A DNA stretch of 64,000 bases from Cutaneotrichosporon cavernicola (GCF_030864355.1 NC_083398.1:1302001-1366000), one strand, 5' to 3'; counted from the stretch's first letter, positions 1 to 11,291 are shown. Made by a program: numbers and translations. The notes: a model not told the origin generated them from the letters alone.

Positions 1-808
1 ACTCACCATCGGGGTCACCCTGCTTGATCTCTTGGGGTCGTCAGTAGCAATCTCATGGGAAGATGTCTGCACTCACGGTCACCGCTCTCGCCAATGCCTG
101 TCACGCGTCAGCACTGCCCTCCACATCAAGCAAAAGAACCCACCATGAGGAGGGGCGTCCGCAATGAGGACGACCATGCGGGCTGCTTCGCGCCGCCACT
201 CGAGTTCGGTCAGGCACGCTGCCATCGCCGCAGTGACCGCCTCGGGTCCATCACCACCACCAGCAGCTGCCGTTAGCATGTCTCGATGAGCACGCGGACA
301 CGCACCAGTCAAACCCTTGAGGTAGTTCTGAACCACAGCAATGTCGGATGTGAATGGGTTGAACTTGTACACGTAGGTGTTGTCCTGTGGCTTGTGGTCA
401 CGGTAGTTGACGATCTACGTGTCAGTTGCGCCTCGTCACCCAAAGTTGTAGACCCACAGCAACTCGCAAGTCGTCTGTGCCGTTCAGTCCCTCCTCGCCG
501 CGGATCATGTCGCAGATGGCGAAGATGTGGTCGCGCACCGAGTTGATGTACCGCTGCATTGAGCCGGTGCAGTCGAGCACGAAGACGAGATCGCTGTGTG
601 TCAACAGAGTCCACATACCAGCAACTTGGTTCGGCGCAAACAAGTCCACTCACATGGCCTTGCCGCTGCGCATGGAGACATCGTCGATGAACCGGACGTC
701 ATAATGTGTGACGGGGTCAGGGCGGGGCGGCGTGGCCATTAAGCGTGGCGGGTACGCGGCATAGTAGGACATGTATGGGTAGCCTTCCTCGTACATGTCG
801 TCGTCCAT
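1..808 (-). CDS. von Willebrand factor A domain protein, N-terminal part (3' end outside window)
   Basis: The gene runs off the left edge, so only the N-terminal part is visible. I reconstruct six exons, 808-654, 593-458, 414-306, 266-144, 97-77 and 30-7, with the next donor at 6-1; all phases agree. The spliced protein has a short Tyr-rich leader and then a vWA fold. The MIDAS metal site is seen as FVLDCTGSM, followed by RVAIVNYRDH and LIADAPPHGIGESGD, all typical of the vWA family found in eukaryotic cytosolic proteins and alpha-kinase relatives. Nothing after the vWA core is visible, so I cannot say whether a kinase or another domain follows. No signal peptide is seen. Exons 5 and 6 are only 21 and 24 nt. 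The start is the first ATG in frame with the leader, at 808. Family call is firm; biological role is unknown. Confidence 0.8.
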
Positions 809-1796
809 TGGTGAGGGGATGGAGAAGAATGAAAGAGATGAGTAGAGGCAAAGTGGTCGAGGGTGAAGGTGTGGGCGTGGCGAAGCACCAGGGCGCTCCC
901 GGTGGTGTGAGATGGGGAGGGGCAGAGTGCGGGGGGCGCTTTGTCGTAACCTCTATTCACGCGAGTAAGTCCAGGCGCGAGGAATGGACTGTGCAGAGGT
1001 TGGGGAAGTCGGTGACTCGTGACGGGGTCGTTCCAATGTTGCGTAGGGTATCTCTTTTCAGTGGGTGCGTGGTTGATGTGAATCAGAAGCGGGAAGGAGA
1101 GATGAATGGGATGAAGAAGACTACTGTGTATCTGTAGATACGGCTTGGGTTTCTCTTGTCAAGCTATGTGATCAACGGAGAGGCCGACGAGGAAGTGAGG
1201 ATGAGGGGAGGGTGAGGATGATGATGGGGGAGGAGGGGTGTTGGTTGACTTGACCGTGGTGGCGAACCCTGCACTCATCCGCTAGTCCGCAATGCCGCTA
1301 GTCAGGTCATATCATCATTCCGCCCCCTTCCCCATCTCAATATCTCAACTCGCGTGGCTATTAGGCGTGTAATAGAACAACAAATTGAACAGCCTTAAAA
1401 ATAATGAATGATCAATGAAATGTCAATGCATATGTCCCACGTGGTTTAATGACATATTGACAAGCCTAATTCTCTTCAAAGGCAACTGGGGTCCAGGCAC
1501 GAGATACACACGCGTTCGCGTTGATGGTATGAGTGGTGGTGGCGAATAGTGGAGGTTCGGAAGGGGCTACAGTGGGGTTGGGCAGTTTAGGGAGGTCAAG
1601 GGTATGTTCCCTGGGAGGGAGGTTTGGTGTTTGTATGGGTTTTGGGTGACGCCTGATGAGAACCCTTTGGTACCTGTCAACAAGTGGTCCAACTAGAGTT
1701 GCATCTCACAGATCATATCCATCCTACTCCTTGTCCTCTTCCTCCCTACTTGTCCTTCCCCTCCCTCTCTCCCTTCCTCTCCCTCATCCTCTCTTT

Positions 1797-1837
<41 letters not shown>

Positions 1838-2152
1838 CTCTCCATTCATCATCTACTCATACTCTACTACGAACCTCGCGACGTCTACTTATTCATTCAC
1901 GAGGACCGCCGAACGTTGATCAAAGTCAAGGGTATTACGACACCCAATTACGCCCAACAATCCCGTCTCTAGGTCTTGACTTGCCTGGTTCCTCGAAATC
2001 GTTCCTCGACTGTCACGCCCAAATCAAACCACGACACAACCGACCAACCTCTACAACTCACACTCATACACTCCACAATCACTACCCCTTGCCAAACTAT
2101 CTTGCACCCGTATCTTTGCTATAATCAATTGCTCACTCCACGTTCCGACCCA
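809..2152. other. Intergenic region between divergent genes
   Basis: No gene is supported here. It holds the divergent promoters of the vWA gene and the CLIP-170 gene. The part from about 1360 to 1470 is AT-rich. From about 1700 to 1850 the plus strand is strongly pyrimidine-rich and includes a CT microsatellite, a common leader or promoter feature of fungal genes. Confidence 0.6.
1797..1833. repeat. (CT)n microsatellite
   Basis: An uninterrupted run of about 18 CT dinucleotides lies about 320 bp upstream of the CLIP-170 start codon, inside a wider pyrimidine tract. Open frames across it are low-complexity Leu/Ser strings and are not genes. Confidence 0.9.
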
Positions 2153-5100
2153 ATGTCGCGGCTGCCAACGCTCACAACGCCTGGCCGCCTCAACGGCTCA
2201 CCAGGAAACGCTGCCTCTGGTATCCCAGGCCCCACGACACGCCGCCCCCGCTCCTCCTTGGGCCCAAGCAATGTCCCGGCCACCTTGACCAAGAACGATC
2301 CCGAAAGGGATCAAGCCTACAGCGACCTCGTCATGCGTCGTCGTCCACCATCGTCACAGGGCCGTAGCATGGGCCCAAAGGACTCTGACCCAGATACGCC
2401 GACCCAAAGTAGAGGTGGACCAGCCCAGTCCTTCCTCCAGACGCCGAGCAACAACTCGGGCCTGAACTCGTCCAGGTCTCCAGGCCTTCGTCCGCGCACA
2501 CCCTCGTCTATTACGACGTCGTCTTCGCGAGTGAACTCACGCACCTCTCTCTCGGCTCGCTCCTCGTTGGCAAGTTCTTCAAACACGCCTGCACGACGAC
2601 CGAGTATGGCATCCTCCACTTCTACGCCCTCGTACCGAAGGCCCGAGTCGCGAGCCGGCCTGGAGAGCACCAAGTGGACTCCAACTGTCGGTGAGCGTGT
2701 GCGACTGCCCTCTCACGGCTACGAGGGCACGCTGCGTTACCTGGGCCCGACCCACATCCGAGATGGCATCTGGGCAGGTGTCGAGCTGGAAGGCGGCTTC
2801 AAGGGCAAGGGAAGGAACGACGGCTCTGTTGACGGGTGAGAGATTACACACGCTCATTCTCGGATAAGATTATTGACCACCCCAGCGTCAAGTACTTTGA
2901 ATGCGAGCCCAACTGTGGCATCTTCGCACTCGCTGAGAAGCTCGCACCGCCTACCGCCGCACCAACACCAGCCTCTCGCCCTGCATCGGTGGCTTCGCAT
3001 CGCTCCCTGACCTCGTCGTACTCGGCCTCGGGCCGAGCGACACCCGCTTCGGAGAGGAACAGGCGTGGAGCAACGACGCCTAGCTTTGGCACCCGATCCG
3101 TGACCACCCGGACACCGAGGAAGGTGGAGGACGATAGTGCTGGGCCGAAGAGCGCTGCACACGCAGCTGCCAACATCACCGAAGGGTCGCGTGCTAGCAA
3201 GTACCTCGGCATGACCGCTAAGCAGCTGGACGCCAGGTCATCCGAGACGGCCTCCGCTGGGTCAGGACTCAACAACTCTCTGACTCCCAAGGCTACCAAG
3301 ATTGGCACGACGACTCCTGGGCGGGGACCTAGGCCGAGCGTGGCAAGTTCATTGGCCACTCCCAAGGCTCGCGTGGCACGGCAATCTGAGATGATGCCCC
3401 CACCGCCTTCCCCTCAGGCCTCCAAGAATACCGCTGCCAATACTGCTGCTCTCGAAAGGGAGATCGAGGAACTGCGCCGTCGGAACATGGAGCTCGAGGA
3501 CCAGGTTGCCAGCATTCCCGACACTTCCGGCGACGCGGAGAAGCTGGAGGCGCTCCAGACCGACGTCGAGAACGCCAAGGCTGAGGCGGACGCTCTCCGC
3601 ATCCAGCTATCTGCCTCCAGCGGCGATGCTGAGGGTGTTAAGCTGAAGGTAGAGGAACTGCAAACTTCCAGCAGCAAGCTCAAGGAGGATCTAGCAGCTA
3701 AGGAGCGCGAGGTCGCGGAGCTGCAAAAGGAGATGCGTATCTCGACCGAGCGCGCTGCTCACGAGCTCGAGGCCGGTATGGATGCGAGGCGTGAGGAGAT
3801 GCGTAAGGTTGAGGAACGTGCAGACGCAGCCGAGACGGAGGTGGGCCAACTGAAGAAGCTCACCGACGAGCTGACAAGTGCTGGCAACGTGAGTTGGATG
3901 GTATTGCAACCAGCTGACATGGCAGCAAATCATCGAGATCAACGAGAACAAGCAGTTCCAGCTCGAGATGCAGGTACGCGAGCTCGAGGAGAAGCTGGTC
4001 AAGGCTACGGAGGAGGCAGCTGCTGCTAAAGAGAAGGCCCACGTCGCGCATGTGGACAACAAGCCACGCACAGCCGCTGAGATCGACAACGAGACCCTCA
4101 CCGACCAGATCAAGCACCTCCAGAGCAGAATCCTTCACCTTGAGGAGCAACTTGAGGACACGCGTAGTCAGGCGGAGACCGACTCGGACGCGTGGCAGGC
4201 CAAGTACGACAAGTCGCGCGATGCGGAGAAGACTGTGGAGGCTGAAGTGCAGCGTACCAAGGCGGAGATCATCAAGCTCCACACGGACGCGACTGCGGCC
4301 AAGGAGCGCATCACAGAGCTCCAAGGCGCCCTCACCGAGAATCAGACTGCTCTCGAGAGCGCCCGGGCGGAGATTGAGACGTTACGGCAGGAGGCTACTG
4401 AGCGGCCCGACGAGGAAGGCGACGCCAAGGCCGGCGAACTGAAAGAGCAGCTCGAGGAAGCGGACAAGCGAGTCACGGAGCTCGAGGCCAAGGTTGTTCA
4501 GCTCGACATCGAACTACAGTCTGCGCGCAAGCGCTCGATTGATGGTGACATCCCGGTTGGTCGTGCACCCCGCAAGTCGAGCAGCTCGATTGAGGAGGCC
4601 GAGAAGTCGATCCGCGGCTACCATCACATCATCGCCGAGATGAAGGAGGAGAACTCGGGGCTCAAGAGCAAGCAGACGGACTTGCAAGACGAGATCGGCA
4701 TGCTCAAGGAGGAGATTAAGCTCCTTCAGGAGATCAACGACTCGGAAACGCCTAATGGCAATGGCGGTGGTTCCGAGGAGACGGTCAAGCTGCGTGGCAC
4801 CGTCTCACAGCAGAGCCAAGTGATCAAGGAGTTTGAGCGCGAGGTGTCCGAGCTCGAGTCGCTCGTCGAGTCCAAGATTTATCGCGAGGACGAGCTCGAG
4901 ACACGCGTGCACGAACTGGAAGCGGAGATGGAGCGGCTGCGCAACGCCAAGCCTGCGCCGGCACCCAGCTCTGTTCCCGCTGTTCCCTCTGTTCCCGCTG
5001 TTCCCTCTGTTCCCTCTGTACCCTCTGTACCCTTACACAGCCGCAACCCATCCGAGCAGTCGAACGGCTCGACGACCGTCAGTGCGGGGAGCAGCGAGAC

Positions 5101-5320
5101 TGTCCTGCGCTGTGAGCTGTGCGAGGGTCCACACGAGCTCGATGCGTGTCCTGTGTTCACTGGCGCGCCGCTTGAGGGCGGGAGCACATCGCCACTCAAC
5201 ATAAAGAAGGGCAAGAAGTGGTGCAACGACTGCGAGGTGAGTGTGCAAAAGAATGCCGCTAACAGCCAGAGCGCGGCACACAACACTGCCGAGTGTCCGC
5301 TCGCTGAGGACGTGTTCTAG
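2153..5320 (+). CDS. CLIP-170/Bik1/Tip1-type CAP-Gly microtubule plus-end protein
   Basis: Predicted cytoplasmic linker protein that tracks growing microtubule ends and contacts dynein/dynactin. Exons 2153-2835, 2886-3888, 3926-5236 and 5270-5320 give 1015 residues. In order: a Ser/Pro/Arg-rich basic N-terminus; one CAP-Gly domain at about residues 179-250, with WAGVELEG and the groove motif GRNDGSV (usual GKNDG) completed across intron 1; a long coiled coil at about residues 420-900; a VPSVPAVPSVP repeat; and two C-terminal zinc knuckles. The first knuckle is C-x2-C-x3-H-x4-C (CELCEGPHELDAC). The second is a perfect C-x2-C-x4-H-x4-C only when the 33-nt intron at 5237-5269 is removed. The protein ends in AEDVF, like the acidic-aromatic tail of CLIP-170. 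The start is the first ATG after the pyrimidine leader; an in-frame ATG-less extension upstream is probably leader. Confidence 0.88.
4974..5032 (+). repeat. Short in-frame VPSVPAVP-type repeat
   Basis: Six- to nine-base units encode alternating Val-Pro-Ser and Val-Pro-Ala in the CLIP-170 gene, between the coiled coil and the zinc knuckles. It is probably a flexible linker whose length may vary between strains. Confidence 0.75.
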
Positions 5321-5580
5321 ATGCTGCGATTTTTTTTGGGCGTCCTGTGCTGAACTGCATGTGCATATTGTTTATTAGCCTGGGCCGTTTATAGTAATGC
5401 ACCCGATGGTATGCGGGGAGTTTGTAGAGTCAACATGGATCCAGCAGGCGATGGCCCGCATTATCCCGTCAAATACCGGTACGCACAGGGAGGTGACGGA
5501 TGAGCCTTACTGACAGCATGTCGTCAACAGCGTCATCCGCTGCTCGATGCATCACACCTTGAATCTCTACGCAACTTATC

Positions 5581-6494
5581 ATGCACGTCCTCCTAACAGG
5601 CGCAACCGGCCGCTGCGGCACCCACACCCTCTCGCAACTCATCGAGGCAGGCCACACGGTCCTAGCGACAGACCGTACCCCGCCATCAACCCTCCCTCCG
5701 GGGGCGGAGTTCATGTCTGCCGACCTCACCTCCCTAAACGACGTTGACGCGCTCTTCACCCAAACCTTTGACGGGGTCATCCACCTCGGCGCAATACCTG
5801 AGCCCCGACCGGGCCTAGACGACCGCGCATTACACGCCAACAACGTCGTCAGCAGCTACAACGTCATGCGCACGGCGGTTGATCATGGAGTCGACCGAAT
5901 CGTGCAGGCAAGCAGCGTTAATGCGCATGGACTTAGTTTTGCTCCGCTAGGCCATACAAAGTTTGAGACGTTTCCTATTACCGAGGAGGTTGAGCGGCGG
6001 CCTGTGAGTGTCTCTTTCCTCTCCCCCACCCTAAACCCCAGGAAGACGCCTACGCCCTCTCGAAACACGAGTGCGAGATCCAAGCCGACGCGCTTGTCCG
6101 CTGGTCTCCGGGAACCCGCATCGCATCCCTCCGTCCCCACATGGTCCGCGACAACTACGCCACATCGTACCCCGACACGCAGGCGTGTGACATCTTCTCG
6201 TGGGTATCTTATACGGCTGTTGCGCGTGCGTGTGTGTTGGGTCTCACGAGTGAGGGATGGACTGGACACGAGGTATTCAATATCGTGGCACCGGAGATAT
6301 GCTGGGAGGGCGGGGTCGATGACCAGTTTACAAAAGCTGGAGAACTGCCCAAGGACAAGGTCGGGACGTTGGAGCTTGTGAGCAAGTACTGGCCGGGAGT
6401 TGAGTGTGATGCGGCTTATTGGAGGGATAAGCCTAGACGCGCGGTGTGGGACTCTTCGAAGGCTGAAAGGATGTTGGGATGGTGGCATGAGTAG
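5581..6494 (+). CDS. NAD(P)-dependent epimerase/dehydratase (extended SDR)
   Basis: Two exons, 5581-6003 and 6042-6494, encode 291 residues. The N-terminus carries the Rossmann motif LLTGATGRCG (G-x2-G-x2-G), then FDGVIHLGA and RIVQASSVNAHG. The catalytic Tyr-x3-Lys is YALSK just after the intron; splicing joins EERRP to EDAYALSK in frame. This is the layout of extended SDRs such as sugar-nucleotide epimerases and uronate dehydrogenases; the substrate cannot be read from sequence. No signal peptide or membrane segment, so probably cytosolic. It converges on the ring-cleavage dioxygenase with only 65 bp between stop codons; a shared pathway is possible but not shown. Confidence 0.82.
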
Positions 6495-6559
6495 ATACTA
6501 CAAATACACCCAGACAATAAACACGTACAAGCTGCATGATCTTTACAAACACATGGACA

Positions 6560-7661
6560 CTACGCCTTGGTGGCCTCCGCCTTGGCCTGAGCCTTAGCCT
6601 TGACAAGCTCCTCCTGGGCCTGCTGCTCGGTAATAAGGATGAAGTCGCGGTCGCACAGGTAAAACTCGTCCTTCTTGAATCCAGCCTTGCGCGCCTCGGC
6701 CGGATCCGTAACCTTCTTAGGATCCTCGACCAGGCTGCTCTTGACACCAAACACTGCGTCCGACGAGAGGAAGATGTCGCCCTTGAAGTACAGCGCGGTA
6801 ATGAGCTTTTCGTATCCGTCGGCGATAAACATCATGTGCAAGTGCGCCGGGCGGAAGACGTGTCGGTTCATGCTGCGCAGGAGCTGGCCGACTGGCCCGT
6901 CGTTCGGAATCGGGTATGGAACAGGCATGACACAGCGGAAAGCATAGTTGCCATCCTTGTCGGAATACAGGCGCCCACGGCAGTCCTGCACGTACCCGTC
7001 CTCTCCGGACCGCTGCGTGTCGTAGTATCCGTCCTCGTCTGTTTCCCAGGTCTCGATGAGGCAGTTGGGGATAGGCTTTCCGTTCGTGTCGAGGATACGG
7101 CCCTTGACGAGCATTGGCTCGCCCGATTCTTCGCCGGCAATTTCGCCGCCGATTGCCACCTCGCGCGCATCCTCGACGAAGAATGGGCCGAGGACTGTCG
7201 CCTCGGTCGCTCCCTAGAGTCAGCTATTGAGGTGGGGGAAACTCACAGGAGGCTTGGGGTGGTTGAGCGTGTCAACGAGTGCGGAAACGCCAAACACGTC
7301 CGAGAGGAGAATAAATTCTTGCCGGATATCGGTGCACATCTGTCCAGTCTTGGTGAGGAATTCAAGGCCGGTCCTGTGGTCAGCAAGCGCCTCCAGGCCT
7401 TCTGGCGACTCACATCCACTCTTCGGGCGTAAGGCCGACCTCCTTGACAAACGAGTGCATGTGCCGCACAAGAGCCTCGAGCACATACTTCTGCCTGGGA
7501 TTCGTGCATCCCTGGTTAATGGCAATGACGTTCTCGGTGAGTTTGTCGGCGCTCATATCGGTCAGGTTGGGCAGGTCGTCGAGGTCGACGTCGGGTGCAC
7601 CGCGCTGGATGGCGTCCAGGATCGCCTTGCCGACATGGGGGACGTCGCTGACCTTTGGCAT
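6560..7661 (-). CDS. Intradiol ring-cleavage dioxygenase (catechol/hydroxyquinol 1,2-dioxygenase type)
   Basis: Predicted non-haem Fe(III) enzyme that opens catechol-type rings to muconate-type acids. Exons 7661-7414, 7373-7247 and 7213-6560 give 342 residues, normal for fungal catechol or hydroxyquinol 1,2-dioxygenases. The N-terminal helical part (LTENVIAINQGCTNPRQKY, GLEFLTKTGQMC) leads to ATEATVLGPFFVEDA and the catalytic beta-barrel. Expected iron ligands are visible: Tyr in DGYYDTQ, Tyr in MPVPYPIPNDGP, and two His in RPAHLHM. The Lys/Ala-rich tail is low complexity. No signal peptide, so cytosolic. Sequence alone does not separate catechol from hydroxyquinol as substrate. It lies just downstream of SCOT1 on the same strand, which fits a beta-ketoadipate context. 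Confidence 0.88.
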
Positions 7662-8358
7662 GTTAGTTGATAGGCTGTGGATGTGGGTGTGGGAAGACAG
7701 GTGGGCTGCGTGGACTGGGCTTATAATCTGTATCCTGTATCAGCTGAACATGACCTTGGACCATGACGTTGCGGTGATTTAGGACGCCGCCGCACCAGGT
7801 GTCAGAGTGTCATGTTCAGGTGGGGCCACAGGGCCGACGGACATCTCACAGCCGAATGCCGAACTCCCTATTTTGTCTTACAATGGATCAAATCGCCGCT
7901 CGCCGCACTGACAAAGCCCTCCCACCAGTCCCACTAGTCCCACCAGTCCCAGGGCTCCCATTGCAGCGCGAGGCGAGTGGGACGCCGCGAATTCGCCGGG
8001 CATACCCCACGGGCACGGCACGGAAGACCCGATCGAGGACATGGTATGTGCGAGTGATTGACAAGCTGAAATTGTTTGAAACAGTACTGTACTGTAGCCT
8101 GAGTGTAGCAGCGATTGTGCCCGATCACAAGACCTGATTGAGTTGAGTTTGCTGGAAACTCTGGGATCCACTGTGAAACCCGAACCCGATCTCGGGGCGC
8201 CAACATCTCCGCACTCTAGATTCCGCCTCAGTACTCGTTCAGCACTCGTTCAGTACTCGTTCAGTACTCGTCCAGCACTCGTCCAGCACTCGCTACGCTC
8301 GTGCACCGCCGCTTCATCCGATACATGCTCTAGCCATGCTACTATACAATCACATACA
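7662..8358. other. Intergenic region between SCOT1 and the dioxygenase
   Basis: No gene is supported. It holds the dioxygenase promoter and the SCOT1 3' end. Two low-complexity patches occur: a Pro-codon-like CCACTAGTCCCACCAGTCCC patch near 7920-7950 and an 11-bp tandem repeat at 8229-8294. A short plus-strand frame from an ATG at 7882 has no recognisable domain. Confidence 0.55.
8229..8294. repeat. 11-bp tandem repeat, six copies
   Basis: Six consecutive 11-bp units of the form CAGTACTCGTT / CAGCACTCGTC lie 65 bp past the SCOT1 stop codon. Units differ at two positions. It is probably a minisatellite in the 3' flank. Confidence 0.9.
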
Positions 8359-9966
8359 CTAGATCGACACCTCCTTGATGTTTGGGACGACGTCAAACGT
8401 CGCGCCCGTCTTGGCCTTGACCTCGTCGACGGTGGCGCCGGGCATGAGCTCGGTGAGAGTGAGCTTGCCAGCCTTGCGGTCGACCTCGAACACGCAGAGA
8501 TCGGTGATGATCATGCTCACGCAACGCGCGCCCGTAAGCGGCAGCGAGCACTCCTGCACAATCTTGGGCTTGCCGTGCTTGTCCGTGTGGTCTGTGCAGA
8601 CGATAATCTTGGTCTGGTCTGGCGACGAAACGAGGTCCATAGCACCACCCATACCCTTGACGAGCTTGCCAGGAATGATCCAGTTGGCGAGGTCACCTGC
8701 CGCCGAGACCTCCATCGCACCGAGGACCGAGACGTTGACGTGTCCTCCGCGGATCATGGCGAACGACTCGTCAGATCCAAACACGGATGCGCCCGGAACC
8801 ATGGTCACCGTCTCCTTACCGGCGTTGATGACGTCGGCGTCGACGGCGTAGCTGGCGGGAAGAGGGCCCATGCCAAGCAGACCGTTCTCGGACTGGAGCC
8901 AGATCTGGCGGTCCTTGGGCACAAAGTCGGGGATGAGGGTCGGCATTCCAATGCCCAGGTTGGCGTAGTATCCGTCCTTGAGCTCCTGCGCCGCACGCTT
9001 GACAATGTTTTCACGGCGGGCGCGAGCCTCACCCTTGCCGAGCGACGCGCCGGTGTCGGCTCCAGGCTCGGGCTTGGTGGTCATGTACTCGATCTCGCGT
9101 GGCGTCGTCGCCTTGACAATGCGGTTGACGTACACGCCCGGCACGTGCACCTGCATGGGGTCGATGCTGCCAACAGGCACAATCTCCTCGGCCTCCACAA
9201 TGGTCATGACGGCGCTCTTGGCCATTGCGCTGGAAAAGTTGTTGGCCGTGTACCGGAAGACAGTGTTACCCGCCTCGTCGACCTTCCAGGCGCGGATCAG
9301 GGCAACGTCGCCCTTGATGCTCTCCTCAAGAACGAACTCGCGACCGCCGAACTCGCGCACCTCACGGGGGTTGGGGTACTTGTCTGGCTTGCCGTCCTTG
9401 GTGTATGTCTTGGGCACGCTAGCAAGCTGCACAGGTGTGTTGTAGCCGGTGGGGGTGTAGAATGCCGGGATACCTGCGCCCGCGGCGCGCATCTTCTCAG
9501 CCAGAGTGCCCTGGGGCGTGAGCTCGAGCTCGATCTCGCCAGTGAGGTACATGCCCTCGAGGAGCTTGTTGCTGCAAGTCAGCGCCGAATACCGATAACC
9601 GATAACCAGGCGAGAGAGGCGAGTCTGTCGATATATTGATACTCACGTGCCGATGTAAGAGCAGATTAGGCGACTGAGCTGCTTGGTCTCGAGCAACTTG
9701 CCAAGGCCACGAGTCTCGCCGTCCACAAGCGCACCGGCATTGTTGGAGACGCCAGTGAGGTTGTTGACTTCGGTGCGCTTGGCCAAAGCATTAATGAGGG
9801 TGTTGGGCACGCCACACAGCCCGAAACCGCCGGCAAGAACCGTGTCGCCAGTCTTGACGCCCTCGACGGCGGCAGCGGCAGACGGGTAGACCTTGGACGA
9901 GCGGGCGATGGCGCTCGTCGCGAAACCGCGGGCAAAGATGGACGAGCGGACGGTGAGGCGGATCAT
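8359..9966 (-). CDS. Succinyl-CoA:3-oxoacid CoA-transferase, mitochondrial (SCOT paralogue 1)
   Basis: Moves CoA from succinyl-CoA to a 3-oxoacid (acetoacetate in ketone-body use, or 3-oxoadipate in aromatic catabolism). Exons 9966-9647 and 9571-8359 give 510 residues with fused alpha and beta subunits, as in eukaryotic SCOT. The Arg-rich N-terminus MIRLTVRSSIFARGFATS looks like a mitochondrial presequence. The alpha half has AGGFGLCGVPNTLI and SNNAGA; the beta half has the catalytic Glu in SENGLLGMGP. The linker between halves is Gly/Pro/Ala-rich. The intron lies after LICSYIGT. The ATG at 9966 gives the presequence. It is upstream of the intradiol dioxygenase on the same strand, so 3-oxoadipate is a plausible substrate; this is inference. 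A second SCOT is at 44308-46031. Confidence 0.92.
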
Positions 9967-11291
9967 TATCGCTCTCAAAGATCAATGAATCAAAAGATGT
10001 GGAAGGGGGAAATGAACAAGTGCGTCACCCAGGGGTGGGCATTATCAACTAGTTGGTAACCGGAATGGCAATGCCCGTGACCCGGTGGTTATCCCTTCCC
10101 TTGGGTGGTTTAGCCATTCTCACTCAATCGGGTGTTCCGATCCTGAGTCGCGGCCCAGTCCGACTCGACCGAGACACAACATTTGCGGGTTATCAGCCGT
10201 TGTCGGCCTTCCGTCAGCACGGCTCAACTTTTTTCTATCGGTCATGCACGGCATCAGTAAGTAGTATGTATGAGGTCAACGGAGAATCCGGTGGGCTACT
10301 GACTAGTTTCAGAAGGAATGCTTGGGTTGGGTAGGGTAGATGGTAGATGCCGCACCTGGGCCCGGCTCCTCCGACCATCTACCATCCACCATCAACCAAC
10401 CTCGCCTCCTCACCATTCCATGCCGGCGGGGTGACAAATCGTCCGTCGTCAACGTGGTCACATCAAAGCACTGGATATGTTTGAGAAACGAGTTCAGGCA
10501 TGACATGGCATCTCCGAGAGATGAGATGACGGTTAAACCAAGCTCCTCATCCTTCGGTTAATTCCATCCAAGGAATGCTTCAGAACACAGTGTGAGTTCT
10601 GCCTCTATCTGCCAAGTTCGCCAGCATCCAAGTGCGTGTGATGCCGTGATCGACAACATCTAGTCAGTACCGGAATTGGATCGGGGCCGCGCACCCGTCC
10701 GGTCTCGACTCTGAAACGGTCACGAGCAAGGCCGTCGCTGGGTTATACTAATCCTCCCAGGCTTCCATTTCCTCAACCGCTCCTTGCTTTTACACATCCT
10801 CTTCTAACCACCATTGTCAGTCGCACACACACTAATTCACACATGCCTCACACCGTACGGGCTTGCAACTTGCAAACTGTGACTCGATGGGATTAGTGAG
10901 AATATGGGCAACTTGGCATGGCACGTCAATTCCCATCGTCAGCTCTGATTCTCAACACACAACTGACTAACCAGTGAGTGTCGGACACCTCCGCCCGTCT
11001 CTCTTCGCGGTCTTCGCTGAGCTGACACAACGACGCGCTAATGCAAGCATGTCTGATGGCCGGCGCCCGCCCCATCCATGCCCGCCCCATCCATACCCCG
11101 CTGTGTGAATACACATGCATGGTAAAACTATGGGCTATATGCAAGGTTGCCTCAGTCAACTTTTCCTCTCTTGTCTCATGTAAGTCGACGTGTCGTGTGA
11201 TAGTGATTCTCATTCTCGCTGATAGTTTCGCTTCTAGTCACAGCTGACCCAATCTCTCGCGAGATTAAAGTCGTGTGCCCCTACTAACACC
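9967..11291. other. Intergenic region
   Basis: No gene is supported on either strand. It contains the SCOT1 promoter, an 11-bp inverted repeat at 10338-10384, and the 3' flank of the His/Cys-rich gene. Open frames here are short and have no recognisable motif or convincing splice structure. Confidence 0.5.
10338..10384. repeat. Inverted repeat with 11-bp perfect stem
   Basis: GATGGTAGATG at 10338-10348 is matched by CATCTACCATC at 10374-10384, with a 25-base GC-rich loop. The flanks (GGTTGG-type and CCAACC-type) pair partly. It could form a hairpin in DNA or RNA; no gene lies next to it. Confidence 0.7.

Noticed and set aside
1684..2124. Long plus-strand open frames across the CT microsatellite
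   Set aside because: Products are Leu/Ser/Pro strings from the CT repeat, with no domain and no link to the CLIP-170 frame beyond its leader.
7882..8137. Short plus-strand frame starting MDQIAARRTDKALPP
   Set aside because: No family features, and it runs through a low-complexity Pro-Val patch; it sits in the spacer between two well-defined minus-strand genes.
8143..9639. 498-codon open frame antisense to SCOT1
   Set aside because: It mirrors the strongly biased codons of SCOT1 and shows no domain; antisense open frames are expected in GC-rich coding sequence.
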